From positions 7,336,114 through 7,400,113 of the forward strand of contig OW387149.1 of the NCBI GenBank assembly GCA_936440205.1: 64,000 nucleotides of DNA, written 5' to 3'. How positions within the stretch are numbered: position 1 is the first letter of the stretch; the number at the start of each line of letters is the position of its first letter. Positions 35,329 to 47,020 of this stretch are shown here, one piece after another. Source of the DNA: Lepidonotus clava. Taxonomy: Eukaryota; Annelida; Polychaeta; Phyllodocida; Polynoidae. Both the position numbers and the translations under genes were made by a program. The notes beneath the pieces are model-generated. The model was not told where the DNA came from, ran no database searches, and worked only from the letters and a program-made list of their open reading frames with translations.

Positions 35329-35472
35329 CACTGGCGGATCCAGGCTTTTGAAAAGGGGGAGGGGACACTATTGGAAAAAGAATTTTGGCCGAGTTTTACT
35401 TTTAAAAAAACACAAAAGTTTCCCAAGAAAATGGAGAGGCGCCCCCCCCCCCCCATTCTGGATCCGCCCATG
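35329..35472. mobile_element. short hAT-like MITE, third copy
   Basis: The left end 'cactggcggatccagg' is mirrored by 'ctggatccgcccatg'. A C run sits next to the right end, as in the copy at 1021. Confidence 0.7.
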
Positions 35473-35541
35473 CGGCAATAGCTTTCTAATATTTCTAGTT
35501 GAGTTTGGTTGGACAGCGTGACCCGGGCTTAAGGGTAATGA

Positions 35542-36021
35542 ATGGGAGACCCCTCTGACAGCAGCGTGGGTGCTGTGAGGGGTGACAGAGTGGGTGGTCC
35601 GGTCAACGTACCCACGAACTGTGTAGAGTATGAGGTGACAGAGTACTACAGTGTGGCCATGTTTAGAAGGACCTATTGCTATCGGAATATTAATGCCCAA
35701 TGTCCTTTCAAATACTTCCGTCTAAAACTTCTCTCAATTTCATTTTGGCATATGAGGACCTACATCATAATGTGCTGCTGTGCAGCACAATTGCTTGGAT
35801 GTAAACGCGTCTCTTGGCTCTTCTCGAAGGAAGATCACGCACTAGGCTATTCCTCACGACCCTTTGTATTCAAAATACGTGTTATGGTAACGAAGCTCTA
35901 CTGTACAGTTTGTAAAAGTATCATGCCTCTTACCCTGAGGAGGTCGGGAATTGACTGGACCAAGTATATTGGCCCTCCTGCGATTATTCTATTTAGAAGA
36001 AAAGGGAAAGCCTTCAAGTAA
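35542..36021 (+). CDS. unidentified 159-codon ORF, doubtful gene
   Basis: An open frame starting MGDPSDSSVGAVRGDRVGG whose later part is rich in Tyr, Cys, Phe and Arg. No known motif. The first 35 codons are GC-richer than the rest. No promoter, acceptor or donor supports it, and length alone is not decisive in AT-rich DNA. It could be a chance ORF or a decayed transposon piece. Confidence 0.12.
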   Translation: MGDPSDSSVGAVRGDRVGGPVNVPTNCVEYEVTEYYSVAMFRRTYCYRNINAQCPFKYFRLKLLSISFWHMRTYIIMCCCAAQLLGCKRVSWLFSKEDHALGYSSRPFVFKIRVMVTKLYCTVCKSIMPLTLRRSGIDWTKYIGPPAIILFRRKGKAFK

Positions 36022-37730
36022 TTAGTCACGAATTACATATATAGTATTGATTAATAAGCATAATCATTTACGTGATATCAATGGCTGTTCAGTACTTTAA
36101 TACGAAATGTAACTTTTAGATATTCTATATTTCCGTCTGACTTTGACCGTATGAGCCAGTCAGACCTAAGTATTTCCGAGAATATGGTGGGAAGCTGTGT
36201 ACTTAGTCCCTACAGTAGACTAGTGGTGTCAGTCAGCGTGTATAAGGGAGTCGGGACGGATGTTGTCCCCGGGCTTAGATCACCCACCGCATCCCACCCC
36301 CTGAAGGAGCGACCATTAGGTGTGAGGGAACACCGGGAGGTGGTAAAAAAGAGTAATGTTGAAATTTCAAGCCTTTTTGATCCTGTATATTCTTGAATAT
36401 TCAATTTAGTTGGCATCTAATAATTGTTCCAAGATGGTTATTTTATTCCCGAACCTCCCTAGAAATGACCATTATATATGTTCCAGCAGAGAAGGGCGTT
36501 AAAATTATGTTTAGAAAATATACTTTTAATTTAGGACTAGCTGTATCTGTTTGCTCTGTTTTGTTAAGAAGATAGGAACATACTCAACCCATGCTAGCAA
36601 AAGATAAAATTGGTCACAATATCTCATTTTGAGTAACACTGCCTCCGAAGGTAAGGTGATAAAAATTGAATTATCTATATTGTATAACTTGTTCAAACAA
36701 GTACATGATCTTTATTACCGGTAAATACAGATTCTCGGTGGTAATTACTATTTCCGCTAACATCTTTCTCGGGCACACACCCCCCTGCGATAAATGCTTC
36801 AAATGGTCGGACCCTGACCACAAACTAACACACATAGGAGCAGAGACCGTCGCCCTCATGGAGTAGCCAGACAGACATACCTGAGACCTGACTCTTACAG
36901 TTGTCATGGTATTTAAACGCACACCCTAAGCCTTGTCTCAACTCACCAAACTCAAAAAACACCAGCAAAAGTTTTGTGAAACAAATATTAGCCTATTCTG
37001 TAGAGATGGAGGAGTTACTACCTAGAAATGCATCTTATTGTGACGGCAAATAATGAGAAAGGATAGAGCTATCATTTCGTTGTTCTTTTTATCATTAAAT
37101 CGCTTCACTCTTTGGTTGTTAAGTCCTATCTAGAATGTTGTCTTACTAGGAGATTCAAAATTCACATCCGAAGGCCTACAATATAGTGCAAGTGATATTG
37201 GACGTTTTACTATTAAAGTGACAATTATTCCAATAGCGTCTGTAATTTCGTGATTTGTTGCTACATCATTTCGGGGCTATGATTCATTCTTTAGATACAT
37301 TGGCAGTTAGTCAGTTACAAAGCAATGTAGTAACTGATATAGACAATAATATATGTTTTAGAATCTCTTTCCCTGATGCACTTCTTTCTGCAGTAATTCC
37401 TTAGTTACCAGATTGATGTTATAGGAGCTTGATAAAACATTATACCACAAGCATCCCTCCAGCCTCGCTGCACAACTGTATAATCAAAGTTAAAAAAAAA
37501 TAACTGCAAACATCAGCAACTTTCCATGATACCCCACTGGAGGAGGCCCTAATCTTTCCTCGGTCCCTTTGATGTAAAATTAATTACTAGAAATATAAAA
37601 AAAGGTTTACAAGACTAGGGACACGTCTAAAAAAGTGGCGACACTTTCTGAGGCTGTTGACCCGGTTGTAGGATCATAATACAGTATATGGTCCGAGCAT
37701 ACACGTTAACAGGTCCGGCAAACAACGTCA
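36022..37730. other. no gene seen
   Basis: Intron or spacer. A small GC-rich patch at 36765-36860 keeps an open frame on both strands without a recognisable product. Confidence 0.45.
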
Positions 37731-37732
37731 TG

Positions 37733-38125
37733 GTGCCTCCTAAACGTTTGTTTATGTGCCATAAATATCTACACCTATATCCCGACCTATATACATGATA
37801 ATGATATTGAACAAATATTATCCAGGCCATACATGCATGGAAAGTTATGTCTAACTTATGATAAGTATAGGGTCAATGTCTAAATGCTATCAAAAGCAAA
37901 ATATTGTTTAATTTTATTTATATCTGAATATGATTGAATGCCTCCTAAATATTTATTTTTGTGCCACAAATAACTCCACCCATAAGTATGATAATGATTT
38001 TAAACAAGTTATTCAGGCTAGACCTTCATAGAAAAGAAATATAGCTTTTAATTCAAGGTTAAGTGTCTGAGTGCTTTACAAATAAAAATGTTTAATTTAA
38101 AATGTTTCATATCTGAAACTATTAT
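37733..38125. repeat. two-copy tandem duplication, about 200 bp
   Basis: 'tgcctcctaaa' followed by 'tttatgtgcca' or 'tttttgtgcca', then 'gataatgat', 'caggc' and a 'tcaatgtctaaatgct'-like phrase, occurs from 37733 and again from 37936. Copies are diverged. Confidence 0.55.
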
Positions 38126-38144
38126 TTTGCAAAACAAAAAATAG

Positions 38145-38570
38145 TTTATGAGTTGTGGTATTGATGGTGGGGAGCCCCAGTATGCTGTGATGTGCGGTGT
38201 AGCAGGGTCCCGGCTCCCCCCGTGCACTCAGTCCTACCACCTCCTCCTCCATGACAGCACAAAGTCTCCAGCCGGCCCCCAGAGTCTGAAAGACCCAGGA
38301 CACTCTCCCCCACAACCACCACCATCTCCACCATAACACCTCAACTCAGTCACCTCCCTCCCCTCACACCTCACACTGTCAAACAAACACACACCATTCC
38401 TCCGGCCAGTTAAGGCTAGACTTAGAGCCACCACCGCCTCCAAACTGCACACCCATAGGCCGAGCTGTGAAGGACCTTTAAGATCGAGCCTAGGCCCATT
38501 ATCCACTCAATCTGCACAGATTAGGCCTCACCTAGGCCCCACACACTGGCTGGGATCCAGATCAGCTGGT
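38145..38570. other. C-rich low-complexity patch
   Basis: A CA/CCT-rich stretch leaves frames open on both strands (for example a Pro-rich 62-codon frame at 38148). No good splice sites frame it, so I treat it as non-coding. A (GT)n run is at about 38612-38628. Confidence 0.4.
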
Positions 38571-38689
38571 CGTGTTTTGTGAGCTCTGATCTCATGTAGG
38601 TTTGATCCCATGTGTGTGTGTGTGTGTATAGGGTAGGTGACCATTAGGGTTAGGCACCTCTCTGTACAGTTTACTGAAGTTCTGCAGGT

Positions 38690-38970
38690 GGACTTTGGAT
38701 AGTTGAATCTTTGGATCCCAACAATTGGATATCCATTACAAGACTTTGGATCTCTATTGGACCTTTGGATCCTCACAACTGGATCTTTAGATCCCCACTA
38801 TTGGATCCCCATTGCCAAGTACTCGGGTTAGCAGGATGTGAGCACTTTCCTTGCTTAACCAAAGGTTCTATTTTGGATTGATGTACCTTTGGATCCCAAC
38901 AATTGGATCTCCATTACTTGGATCCCAACAATTGGATCTCCATTGCAAAGTATTCGGGTTAGAAGGATGT
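38690..38970. repeat. tandem repeat of 'ttggatcccaacaattggat'
   Basis: Variants of 'ttggatcccaacaattggat' followed by 'ctccatt' occur at least eight times. A longer unit including 'gtattcgggttagaaggatg' occurs twice (about 38819 and 38949). Confidence 0.8.
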
Positions 38971-39503
38971 GAGCATTTATACCTCGGCTACCCGTTCGGA
39001 TTCCGTGGATGGATCTATGGCTTTCATTGGATGATTAATTCATTGGAAGACGCCACATGTGAAAAAGTTATGTTTTGGCACCCATACAGGCTTTACCAAC
39101 ATCAATACACATAGGGAACATATAAGTGGTTTATACTATAAACACCTATAAGAAAAGTATAAGTGTATGCTACTATTATCACTAATGAGGAACATATTAT
39201 AAGTGTATCCTTTTGTCAAACTGATATAATCCTTGGAAGATTAAGGTTTCGATGGCATTCAATGCCAGGATTTTGCTAACCATCAAATAGCATATTGGAT
39301 CCACATCAGCTCTTTTTCTGGCCAGTTCTGGCATCGAGACACAGTTGAGAGCCTTTGTTTAGCCTCAGTGAGAGTGCTGAGTGGTTTAAGTCTGTGTTAA
39401 TCGGTCAGTCTTGGCAACCAATCAAGTGGTTAACGATTCAACAACGCTAGGAAGTTATAGCAGCTTATTTTCCCTCGCTTTGTTTTGAGAAAGATCCACA
39501 CTC

Positions 39504-39548
39504 ATGTCCTACACACTGGAATGGATTGACAGCCTGGAAGATCTTGAG
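39504..39548 (+). CDS. candidate alternative first exon (15 codons)
   Basis: ATG opens MSYTLEWIDSLEDLE and ends in phase 0 at a GAG|gtgaga donor. It is compatible with direct splicing to the exon at 50419. No acceptor is needed if it is a true first exon; I see no TATA box, but the preceding 150 bp is less AT-rich. The acidic, amphipathic short sequence is plausible for an isoform-specific N-terminus. No homolog is recognised, so assignment to tensin depends on strand, phase and position. Confidence 0.4.
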
Positions 39549-40377
39549 GTGAGAATAAGTTATAAAGCTATAGATTTGGGATTTAGATTTAGATTTGGGT
39601 TATGCTTTTAGTATTGTTTAGAATGTACTACTTATGGCATAATTTGGAAATGTGTTCAAAAGCCTGTCTTCATTATTCTGTTTACAAATAGTCTCTTTTC
39701 TTGTTTGAATATGTCCCTGGGGGTTTCGTTGTTTTTTTTTCATATATGTAGGGTCTATATATGCTGTATTAAGTGCAAGTGTGAAGTTTTAGGTCATCAA
39801 AACGTATCGAACTATCTTATAATATTAAAATGTCAAAAAAAAACATGCTATTAAGATCCAACTAATGTGAATCCTATACTCATTACTATACCTGCAGTAC
39901 AGTGTCCCTGGTCATGGGAGATATCATTTGACCTACATACCAAGATAGCACATTATCCTGACTTAACTAACCGTAATCCTAATCTCTTTTATATCAGATA
40001 GGTAACCCAACCTAGAAATAAAGTAGTCCCACACACCTAAGCAGTAGGAGAAATATAAAAACAAAACCACATTCTTGTGACTGAAAACCCTATACTATAC
40101 GTATAACACTGACACAGATAGGAACACAGGCACCAGGCACCTGTTGTTTTCTGGTAGGCCTATCAAGTAGGTGTGAAATGCCTTTTTTTCCAATCTTATC
40201 TATCAGGTTATCAGGTTATCTGATGTTATCGGCCACAAACATGCTTGACCCAATCTACCTCTGTAGAGATTCTCATTACTTTACATCATTAGCCTATAAG
40301 GACTACTCGTGTGCCTTTACTATTGAGTACAGTGTGGCTGCTTGTTCAATGCCAAGTAAGGACATACGTATATACTC
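39549..40377. other. no gene seen
   Basis: Putative tensin intron, AT-rich. Confidence 0.5.
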
Positions 40378-40691
40378 GCACCCTATACACTTAGACTCTT
40401 TCTCTTTAAGGAGAAGAGAAAGGTTTCCCCTCTTCCTCTTTAAGACCAAAGATTCTCCCTGTTATATCTCACACGAGGCTCATAAAGTGAGGTTTTCTTC
40501 TTGAAGCATAGAGGTTTAGTATTGATGTATACCACCAGGGGGTGCATATATATCCTCTTTTTCTTGAAGCGAAATCCCTCACCAAATGAGCCAACCATAA
40601 GTATAATAGGGAGTGAAAGGTGTGCTTCAAGAGGATGAGGGGAAACATTTCTCCTCTCCTTCAAGAGAAAGAGTCTAGGTGTATGGGGTGC
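40378..40691. mobile_element. 314-bp MITE with about 70-bp inverted repeats and TACTC duplication
   Basis: The left arm 'gcaccctatacacttagact' continues through 'ctttctctttaaggagaaga'. The right arm is its close inverse, ending 'tctaggtgtatggggtgc'. TACTC directly flanks both ends (40373-40377 and 40692-40696). No ORF of its own. Confidence 0.85.
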
Positions 40692-40696
40692 TACTC

Positions 40697-42156
40697 ATTA
40701 TAAAGTCGAAATACTCATCTCTCGACTTAATTAAATGTGCAGAGATGGAAAGGCCCCACTCTATCTTATGGCATAGCGTGATAAAGAGTATGTTATCAGC
40801 CTGTTAAAAGATATTTAAATACGGTATTACTTTACAAATTCTTCACTGCTATTCTACTGCAGGGCATGGGTGTCTGACATTGATAAGCAACATTGTAAGA
40901 AAAGTATGTACTCAAATGAAGATTCAATTTATATTTCAATTTTCTTTTACAAAAACAATGCCATCATGAAAATCTAAGGTACATTCACAATTGTAATCTA
41001 TCTCATTTGCAGCATTGACCATTAGACTTTTAGATGTTAGGCCAGTTATCAGACTACCTAGTAGTTCAATAGCATTATCATATTAAATTTTAAAGGTGAC
41101 ACTAAAGTAGGTAACCTTGTTAATAATATACAGGTCCATGCAGAATCAGTTCAATCTAAGCTATATCTGGGTTGACCTACTTAATGACCTAAATATTATC
41201 TGAAAGATCTTAATACAAAGTACACACCTTGTCTGTCTACTCTATATACCTAAAACTGAATCAATATCATTTTAAGGGTATCCTTCTCAGTGTAGGTATT
41301 CATGGGTTAGCGGTGTGTATTTAGGATCGACTCCAAAACAAACAGGATACTTGACAAGCTGGTGGGCATGCTTGAGTGGTTAGGACACCCCTACCTTTCC
41401 CAGGACTTTGTCAAGTTTGGTGACCAGGTATAAGATCTGGAGTTTGGCAGCAAAAGGACCAATGAACTCCCTAGACTAGAACATTGGTTAATTGTGGTTA
41501 TTCTTATCATTTTATGGCTGCAACTATTAGATTGATATTATTCTTTGGATTGATATAAAGTTTTACATCTTTCCATAAGGGGTTTACCCATGACAATGTG
41601 CAGGGGAATACCCAGTTCTGAAATTTGAGAAGTGATAATTTGAGAAGTTAAGGTAAGGTGGTTAGAATGGTATAATTTTTTCAGGGTCTATATGTGAAAT
41701 CTTTTAGGTCTTTGCAGAAATTTGGACAAAATCGAAAAATGAACTCACCTTAGAGAGCTCTAAGATAATTTCTAAATACCCATAAACCTGCCCTTTTAGG
41801 AATGTCCATGGCCTCTTTCGATGTATAGAATGACATGGGAGGCAAATAGATCTATAAAAAAGATACCGACATTACATTTTCTTCTTTATTCAAATAATTT
41901 CACATTCACAAAGCAGCAGCTTGTAGATTGGCATTGAGATGAACACACTGAAATATCAGAGACAAACAAGTTATAATAACAGTGATAATAATAAAAATTG
42001 CAATAATGATAAACTTATCAAATGCGATTGGCATAGAAAGTCATCTTTTCCTTATCAGGTTTATATATACCTTTTTATATTAGAGGTATATGTTGAATAT
42101 ATATGTCTACCAATTCCATATGATATATCAAAGTAGAATATTATTGCAGATCCTCA
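40697..42156. other. no gene seen; possible SINE scrap
   Basis: Around 41363-41460 'gtgggcatgcttgagtggtt' resembles an A-box region and 'gtcaagtttggtgacc' a poor B box. Too weak to call an element. Confidence 0.4.
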
Positions 42157-42464
42157 GTGTGGGTTCCGGGGAAGAATAGGACCCCAGTAGCCCCTGCTGA
42201 TCATATGAGGCAGTGATAGGGGCGACCCAGCATTGACCAAGTGGTTCATTGGGTTCAATTCCCAGTTGGTGCTATGGTTCACAAAAGGATGAGGTACAGC
42301 AAAAATGATTTCCAGGTTTTGATCCCCTGCTGCTTGCCTGCACTGTCACCTTCATCTCATAGATACGATCACTTAAGACGGAGTTTATCCCAACCTGTTT
42401 TTGTCGTGAATATGACCTTAGTTGTCGAAACGACATAAAGCATCCGTTACTCACTCACTCACTC
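42157..42464 (+). mobile_element. (CACT)n-tailed SINE, full copy
   Basis: 5' module 'gtgggttccggggaagaata' and 'ccccagtagcccctgctgat', B-box-like 'gggttcaattccc', core 'gatgaggtacagcaaaaatg' and 'ggttttgatcccctgctg', tail 'gaccttagttgtcgaaacg', end '(cact)n'. It provides the family's reference order in this window. Confidence 0.85.
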
Positions 42465-45400
42465 CTCCAGTAGCAGATCTCAGACACAGGGTTATTATGA
42501 CCTACTGATGCTGACCATGAGGTCACTGTAGCATTCCACAACACCATAATACACTGGTCAGTCTACATTGTACTGACCGACACAGTTTGGCTTGACCCAT
42601 ACTCACCAACAATGGGTCAGTAGCAAAGGGTCAACATTTAAGAGCAATAGATGATACATGCAGCTGTAGATATTGTTTTAATTTTAATTATTTTTGCAAG
42701 AGTAGCTCATTCTTAATTTGTTACCCTTGAAGTTTGATACTCCAAAAGGCAACAAGTATAACGTGTTTCGTTAGAGGGAAAACAATAAGAATATTCTAGA
42801 CGTTTGTGTCAGCAGAGGATATCGGTGAGAGACACTAATATAAATGACAAACATTTGGTATCTTTATACCCATAGGCACAAGTACCTAATGACATGTAGT
42901 TTATATATTTTTTGATATGGCTTTGAATTTGAATTTTAAGGGTGTCTTCATCAAATAGAAAATAAATAAAGATTGAAATATTTACATTTAAACCAAAGTG
43001 GCCAAGAAACCATTTTTGCAAGATTTTGTGCATAGTAGAATTCTTAGTTTCGCATTTCCCCCAGGCCTGTACTTGTTGCACCTCAAGTTTGTTTTTCCCA
43101 AGGCAGATTCCTGGAAGGTATGTCCTAAGGGTACAGAGTTAGGCCTTAGTGAATGTGAATGTTTGGATACAGACTAGGTGCTGAATGCTATTGTGAAATG
43201 TTGATTAATAGGAAACTAATTGGACAATCTGTTTGTAGACTAGTTCTTAGAAACGTTTAGTATTACTTAGATTACTCATTGTCCCTATTGAATAGTTATA
43301 ATGATATGCATCTGGTTTAACTTACTTGCTAAAGTATGCAGCTCATGCTTACATGGCAGACCGTAACAATGAGCCACTTAGATTTGTAATAATGGGCTAG
43401 CACTTTATGTGTGGTCGCATATCAAAAGTTATAGCTATCTGTACATGATGAAACCATGAATTCTGAGTTCTCTATAAAAGTTGTAACCTTTTAAAAATAC
43501 ATTAAGCCAAAGCATGCATATACTTTGAGAACCGGAAATGTACTTTAATATGACAAGTACAATCTCACAGGGCATTGATTTTCTCTTCCTATAGTAATAA
43601 AATACATTTGAACCAAGTTTTTGGTATTTGTTCACACATCATTGCTATATCAATGTTTGCGACCAGATCTATGAGAGAGGTTTTTAGTACAGATACGGCA
43701 GCGATAATACAAAAACTGCTGAGCCCTAACTAGGCCTGTTTAGACAATATCACCGAGTTTGTTTACGAATGGTGTCATACAATCCAAACAGCGTATCATC
43801 ATCGTGATAAAGAGTAAACGAAAATCACCCCATATGAGGCACACTTATAAAAACTGCAAAGTTTAAATTAAATTTTCCTAAGGAGTTACTATGTCTTAGT
43901 TATATTTGAGGATATATATTTCTATGTACAGTTCATAGTAACAAGGAAACCAATAGGCGTTAGCTTATTGCATCAAAGATTTATATATAGCTGGGAAAAC
44001 GGTCGTAACCACCACGAACGGGATGTAGCTTTTGTCACTACCGGAAAAAGGACATTACGAGAACAAAGAAGTAGTGTACGAAATGTGCCAAGCCAAACAA
44101 ATACATGCAGGCACCACGAAAGAAAATAAGAATAATTCAAGATGGAGGGATTCTGGCACACATTCAGGAATGATTCTGCGACTTTGCATTTTTTGACGCG
44201 GGGATTCCCTCTGTAGACCAGAGGGCATTTTGAGTTGTTGATGTTGTACAGAAACTGAGATCATGTTTCGATGGTCTGGTTTGGGTCAGATCTAGGGCCC
44301 ACTCACTCACTCAGTTACTCACATTGGTTTGTATGAGAAGTCTAGGGTCTTACATGTACATGTCATGAGTTTATGTCCCCTCTAAAACACTGTTCTTGGG
44401 CATATACATGTTATAAAGTGCTGCCCCCTCCACCTAAAATACTGTAACTAGGGCATATACATGTCATTAAGTTCTTTACCTTAATCTGAAGTACATGTAC
44501 TTTACCTCTTGCAGACAACGTCGTGTCTGACACTAATGTTACTTAGTTTTTTTTCTGGCTATCTTTTTTTTGCTAATAATTGTTTTACAGTTGCTTCCGT
44601 GAATACATCAAAACGTACCATTGACAGCGACGATAATTATCGCGGAATATTTTAGTCGCCAGTCTTGAATTGGAAATTCTGATGGCTAAAGCCCAGAAGT
44701 ATTTCATTACAGAGGTTACTGAATCAATTATGTTCAGTTTATTTTTACTTTTTGCGTCCGATTCCTTGACCATTTATTCCTTATTGTAAATAACGATTTT
44801 TTTGACTTTCTAAACCACTTGGCATTTCAGTTATTCACAAGCGGATCTGTCTATCTAGTATAAACTCTTTATATAACTCAATCAAATCTTTTCATTTTAT
44901 AAAGTCACAAGCACAGAGCTATATGGATTTATCCCTCTCCATCCCTGTCCATGCAGGTAGTCTAGCCTGTAGGTCCTGTCCTCATGATAAAGAGGTACCA
45001 CAGGAATGAGTGACTGACTCAGTCTGTGTCTGGGTCGTTGAGTCACTCACGAGTCACTCACCGCCTCCTAGGACATTCCACACACATTTCTATATGTTTA
45101 CACCGTAGCTTTATTTTTATATTCAACAAGACAAATTCCCACATACATGTATACGTGTTCTTCCAGTCCTTGACTTTTTGTGATATTCTGTAGTCATTGT
45201 TACAAGAATTATATTTTTTGGTTTAACATTAACTTTGTTCTTTGTTGTTGTTTTTTTAAATTGTATCTTCTCGGACAAATCATGAGTGGGGTCTTACTTT
45301 ATATTTCTTTATGCAGAAATATAAGTTTTCATAAACTTGTCTGATTCAGATGTTTAATCCCAATGCCTCAAATTATAACTTTCAACACGACTGATTCATT

Positions 45401-45664
45401 ACGTTCACATTTTATAGCATTTTAAGCTAAATTCAGATTTTTTGTCATACTGTTTCAGATTTTGTATAACCTCTGACTTACATCTAGGTTGAAGTCTACC
45501 AACTGTTTCTATGTCCGTATATCCTATTTGTATCTATTTTGTAATATATCAGAAAAACCTAAGTGGACTCATATGTGATCCTTTGCGTAGGTTGTTTATA
45601 GGAGGGAATTGAGGGTCTGAGAATCACTTAATGCCGGCGAGGTATTTTCCTTCCAGAGGTTCCA
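42465..45664. other. no gene seen; one short duplication
   Basis: AT-rich tensin intron. At 44345-44500 'gggcatatacatgt' with flanking 'aaaacactgt' or 'aaatactgt' phrases occurs twice. Confidence 0.5.
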
Positions 45665-45669
45665 CTTAA

Positions 45670-46565
45670 GGACAATCGCGCCATTTTCCAAATATCCCAA
45701 AATTGAAAGTCTTTCAATCTTTCTCGTATTTTGCAAATGTTTTCATGAATATATGCCTGAACCAAAATTCAAAAAGAAAATTCACCCAAAGGAAATTTTT
45801 TTGAGATAGAAATGGTGAAATAGGGTTCATTTTGTAGAAATTTTACTAATGCTGAAAAACGATTTTAGGAGAAAAATCTTCATTTTCTCATGTTTTTCTT
45901 TTGATAGAGGTCGTATAAAAATATATTATGCATCTGAATTATTGTTAGGATCTTAGGAATAATATAGAATATTGAAAATAATATTCGATTAAACATTTTA
46001 GTGAATTTATTGGAAAACAAATAAATATGGATTTTTAGCCCTTTTTGGCTTTTAAAATGAATATTCAGCTATGCTGCCCAAATTAGTACGGTGACCCCCA
46101 CATTTTTTGATTGGATATGACAGCTTACATCCATAGGCATGTGATATGAGATTTTAGAGCATTTTTCAATGTTCAATTTTTTTGTATGACACATTATTTT
46201 ATAATTTCTCCATTTTTGAAAAGGTTTATTTTGCATATTTTCCTGTTAAAACTATATATTACATCATCAAATTTTACAAAATTCATTCTTTCTCACTTGA
46301 GTACACATGAACACATTTAATAAAAACATCAGACTGTTTGTCATATGAGTTCTATCAAAATAATAAGCAAATAAAATATAATTTCAAAATTCATTTTCTG
46401 AAGCATTTTTTGAATAATTATCATATAAATAAACTGCTGTAGCTGAAAAGTTACCACGGTGACCTATCATTATTTTTTCATTTTTCATACCTATATAGGT
46501 GTAACTTTTACTGTGTAAAATTTTAAACAAATCTCAATGGTAGTTCTATAATGGCGCGATTGTCC
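45670..46565. mobile_element. 896-bp TTAA-flanked MITE (piggyBac-type)
   Basis: Ends 'ggacaatcgcgccatt' and 'aatggcgcgattgtcc' are perfect inverses, each bordered by TTAA (45666-45669 and 46566-46569). The interior is AT-rich with no transposase ORF. Near-perfect ends suggest fairly recent mobility. Confidence 0.85.
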
Positions 46566-46671
46566 TTAAGCCTACTGATATCATATGTTTTCTGGAAAGT
46601 ATCATTGCCGGCAAGACGTTTTATTTACAAAACATATATTTTGTTTCTTATGCCAAGATCAGTAGGGAATG

Positions 46672-47020
46672 CAATTCTGGCAGACGCAGTTCCAAGTTGT
46701 CCTGTATTTTATGCACCTGCAGGCTTATTTTGGCATATTTTGTTGACAAAAACATGGGAAAACCAATAGAAATAATACCTCATATGGCAATATTAAAATT
46801 TGTAATGAAAATATTTTGAAATTAACCTAAGAAATTGAATTACATACAATAACAAAAAGAAAAAGTACCTATTTCAGCCTTTATCTTATCTCAAACAAAG
46901 GAAAATGTTGTAGATGACTAATTATGATATGATAAAGGCTTAAAACAGGAAACGTACTTTTCAACATATGTCCTGCAATGCACCTTGATTTAGTCTGCAG
47001 GTAGGTCAAAATACAACAAG
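46672..47020. mobile_element. relative of the 19475 MITE
   Basis: 'gtattttatgcacctgcagg' and 'attttgttgacaaaa' at the left, and 'tgcaatgcaccttgatttag' with 'tctgcaggta' at the right, match the interior of the element at 19475. The outermost inverted ends are less clear here. Confidence 0.6.

Noticed and set aside
38148-38336. Pro-rich frames on both strands
   Set aside because: Low-complexity C-rich DNA keeps several frames open at once; no splice signals.
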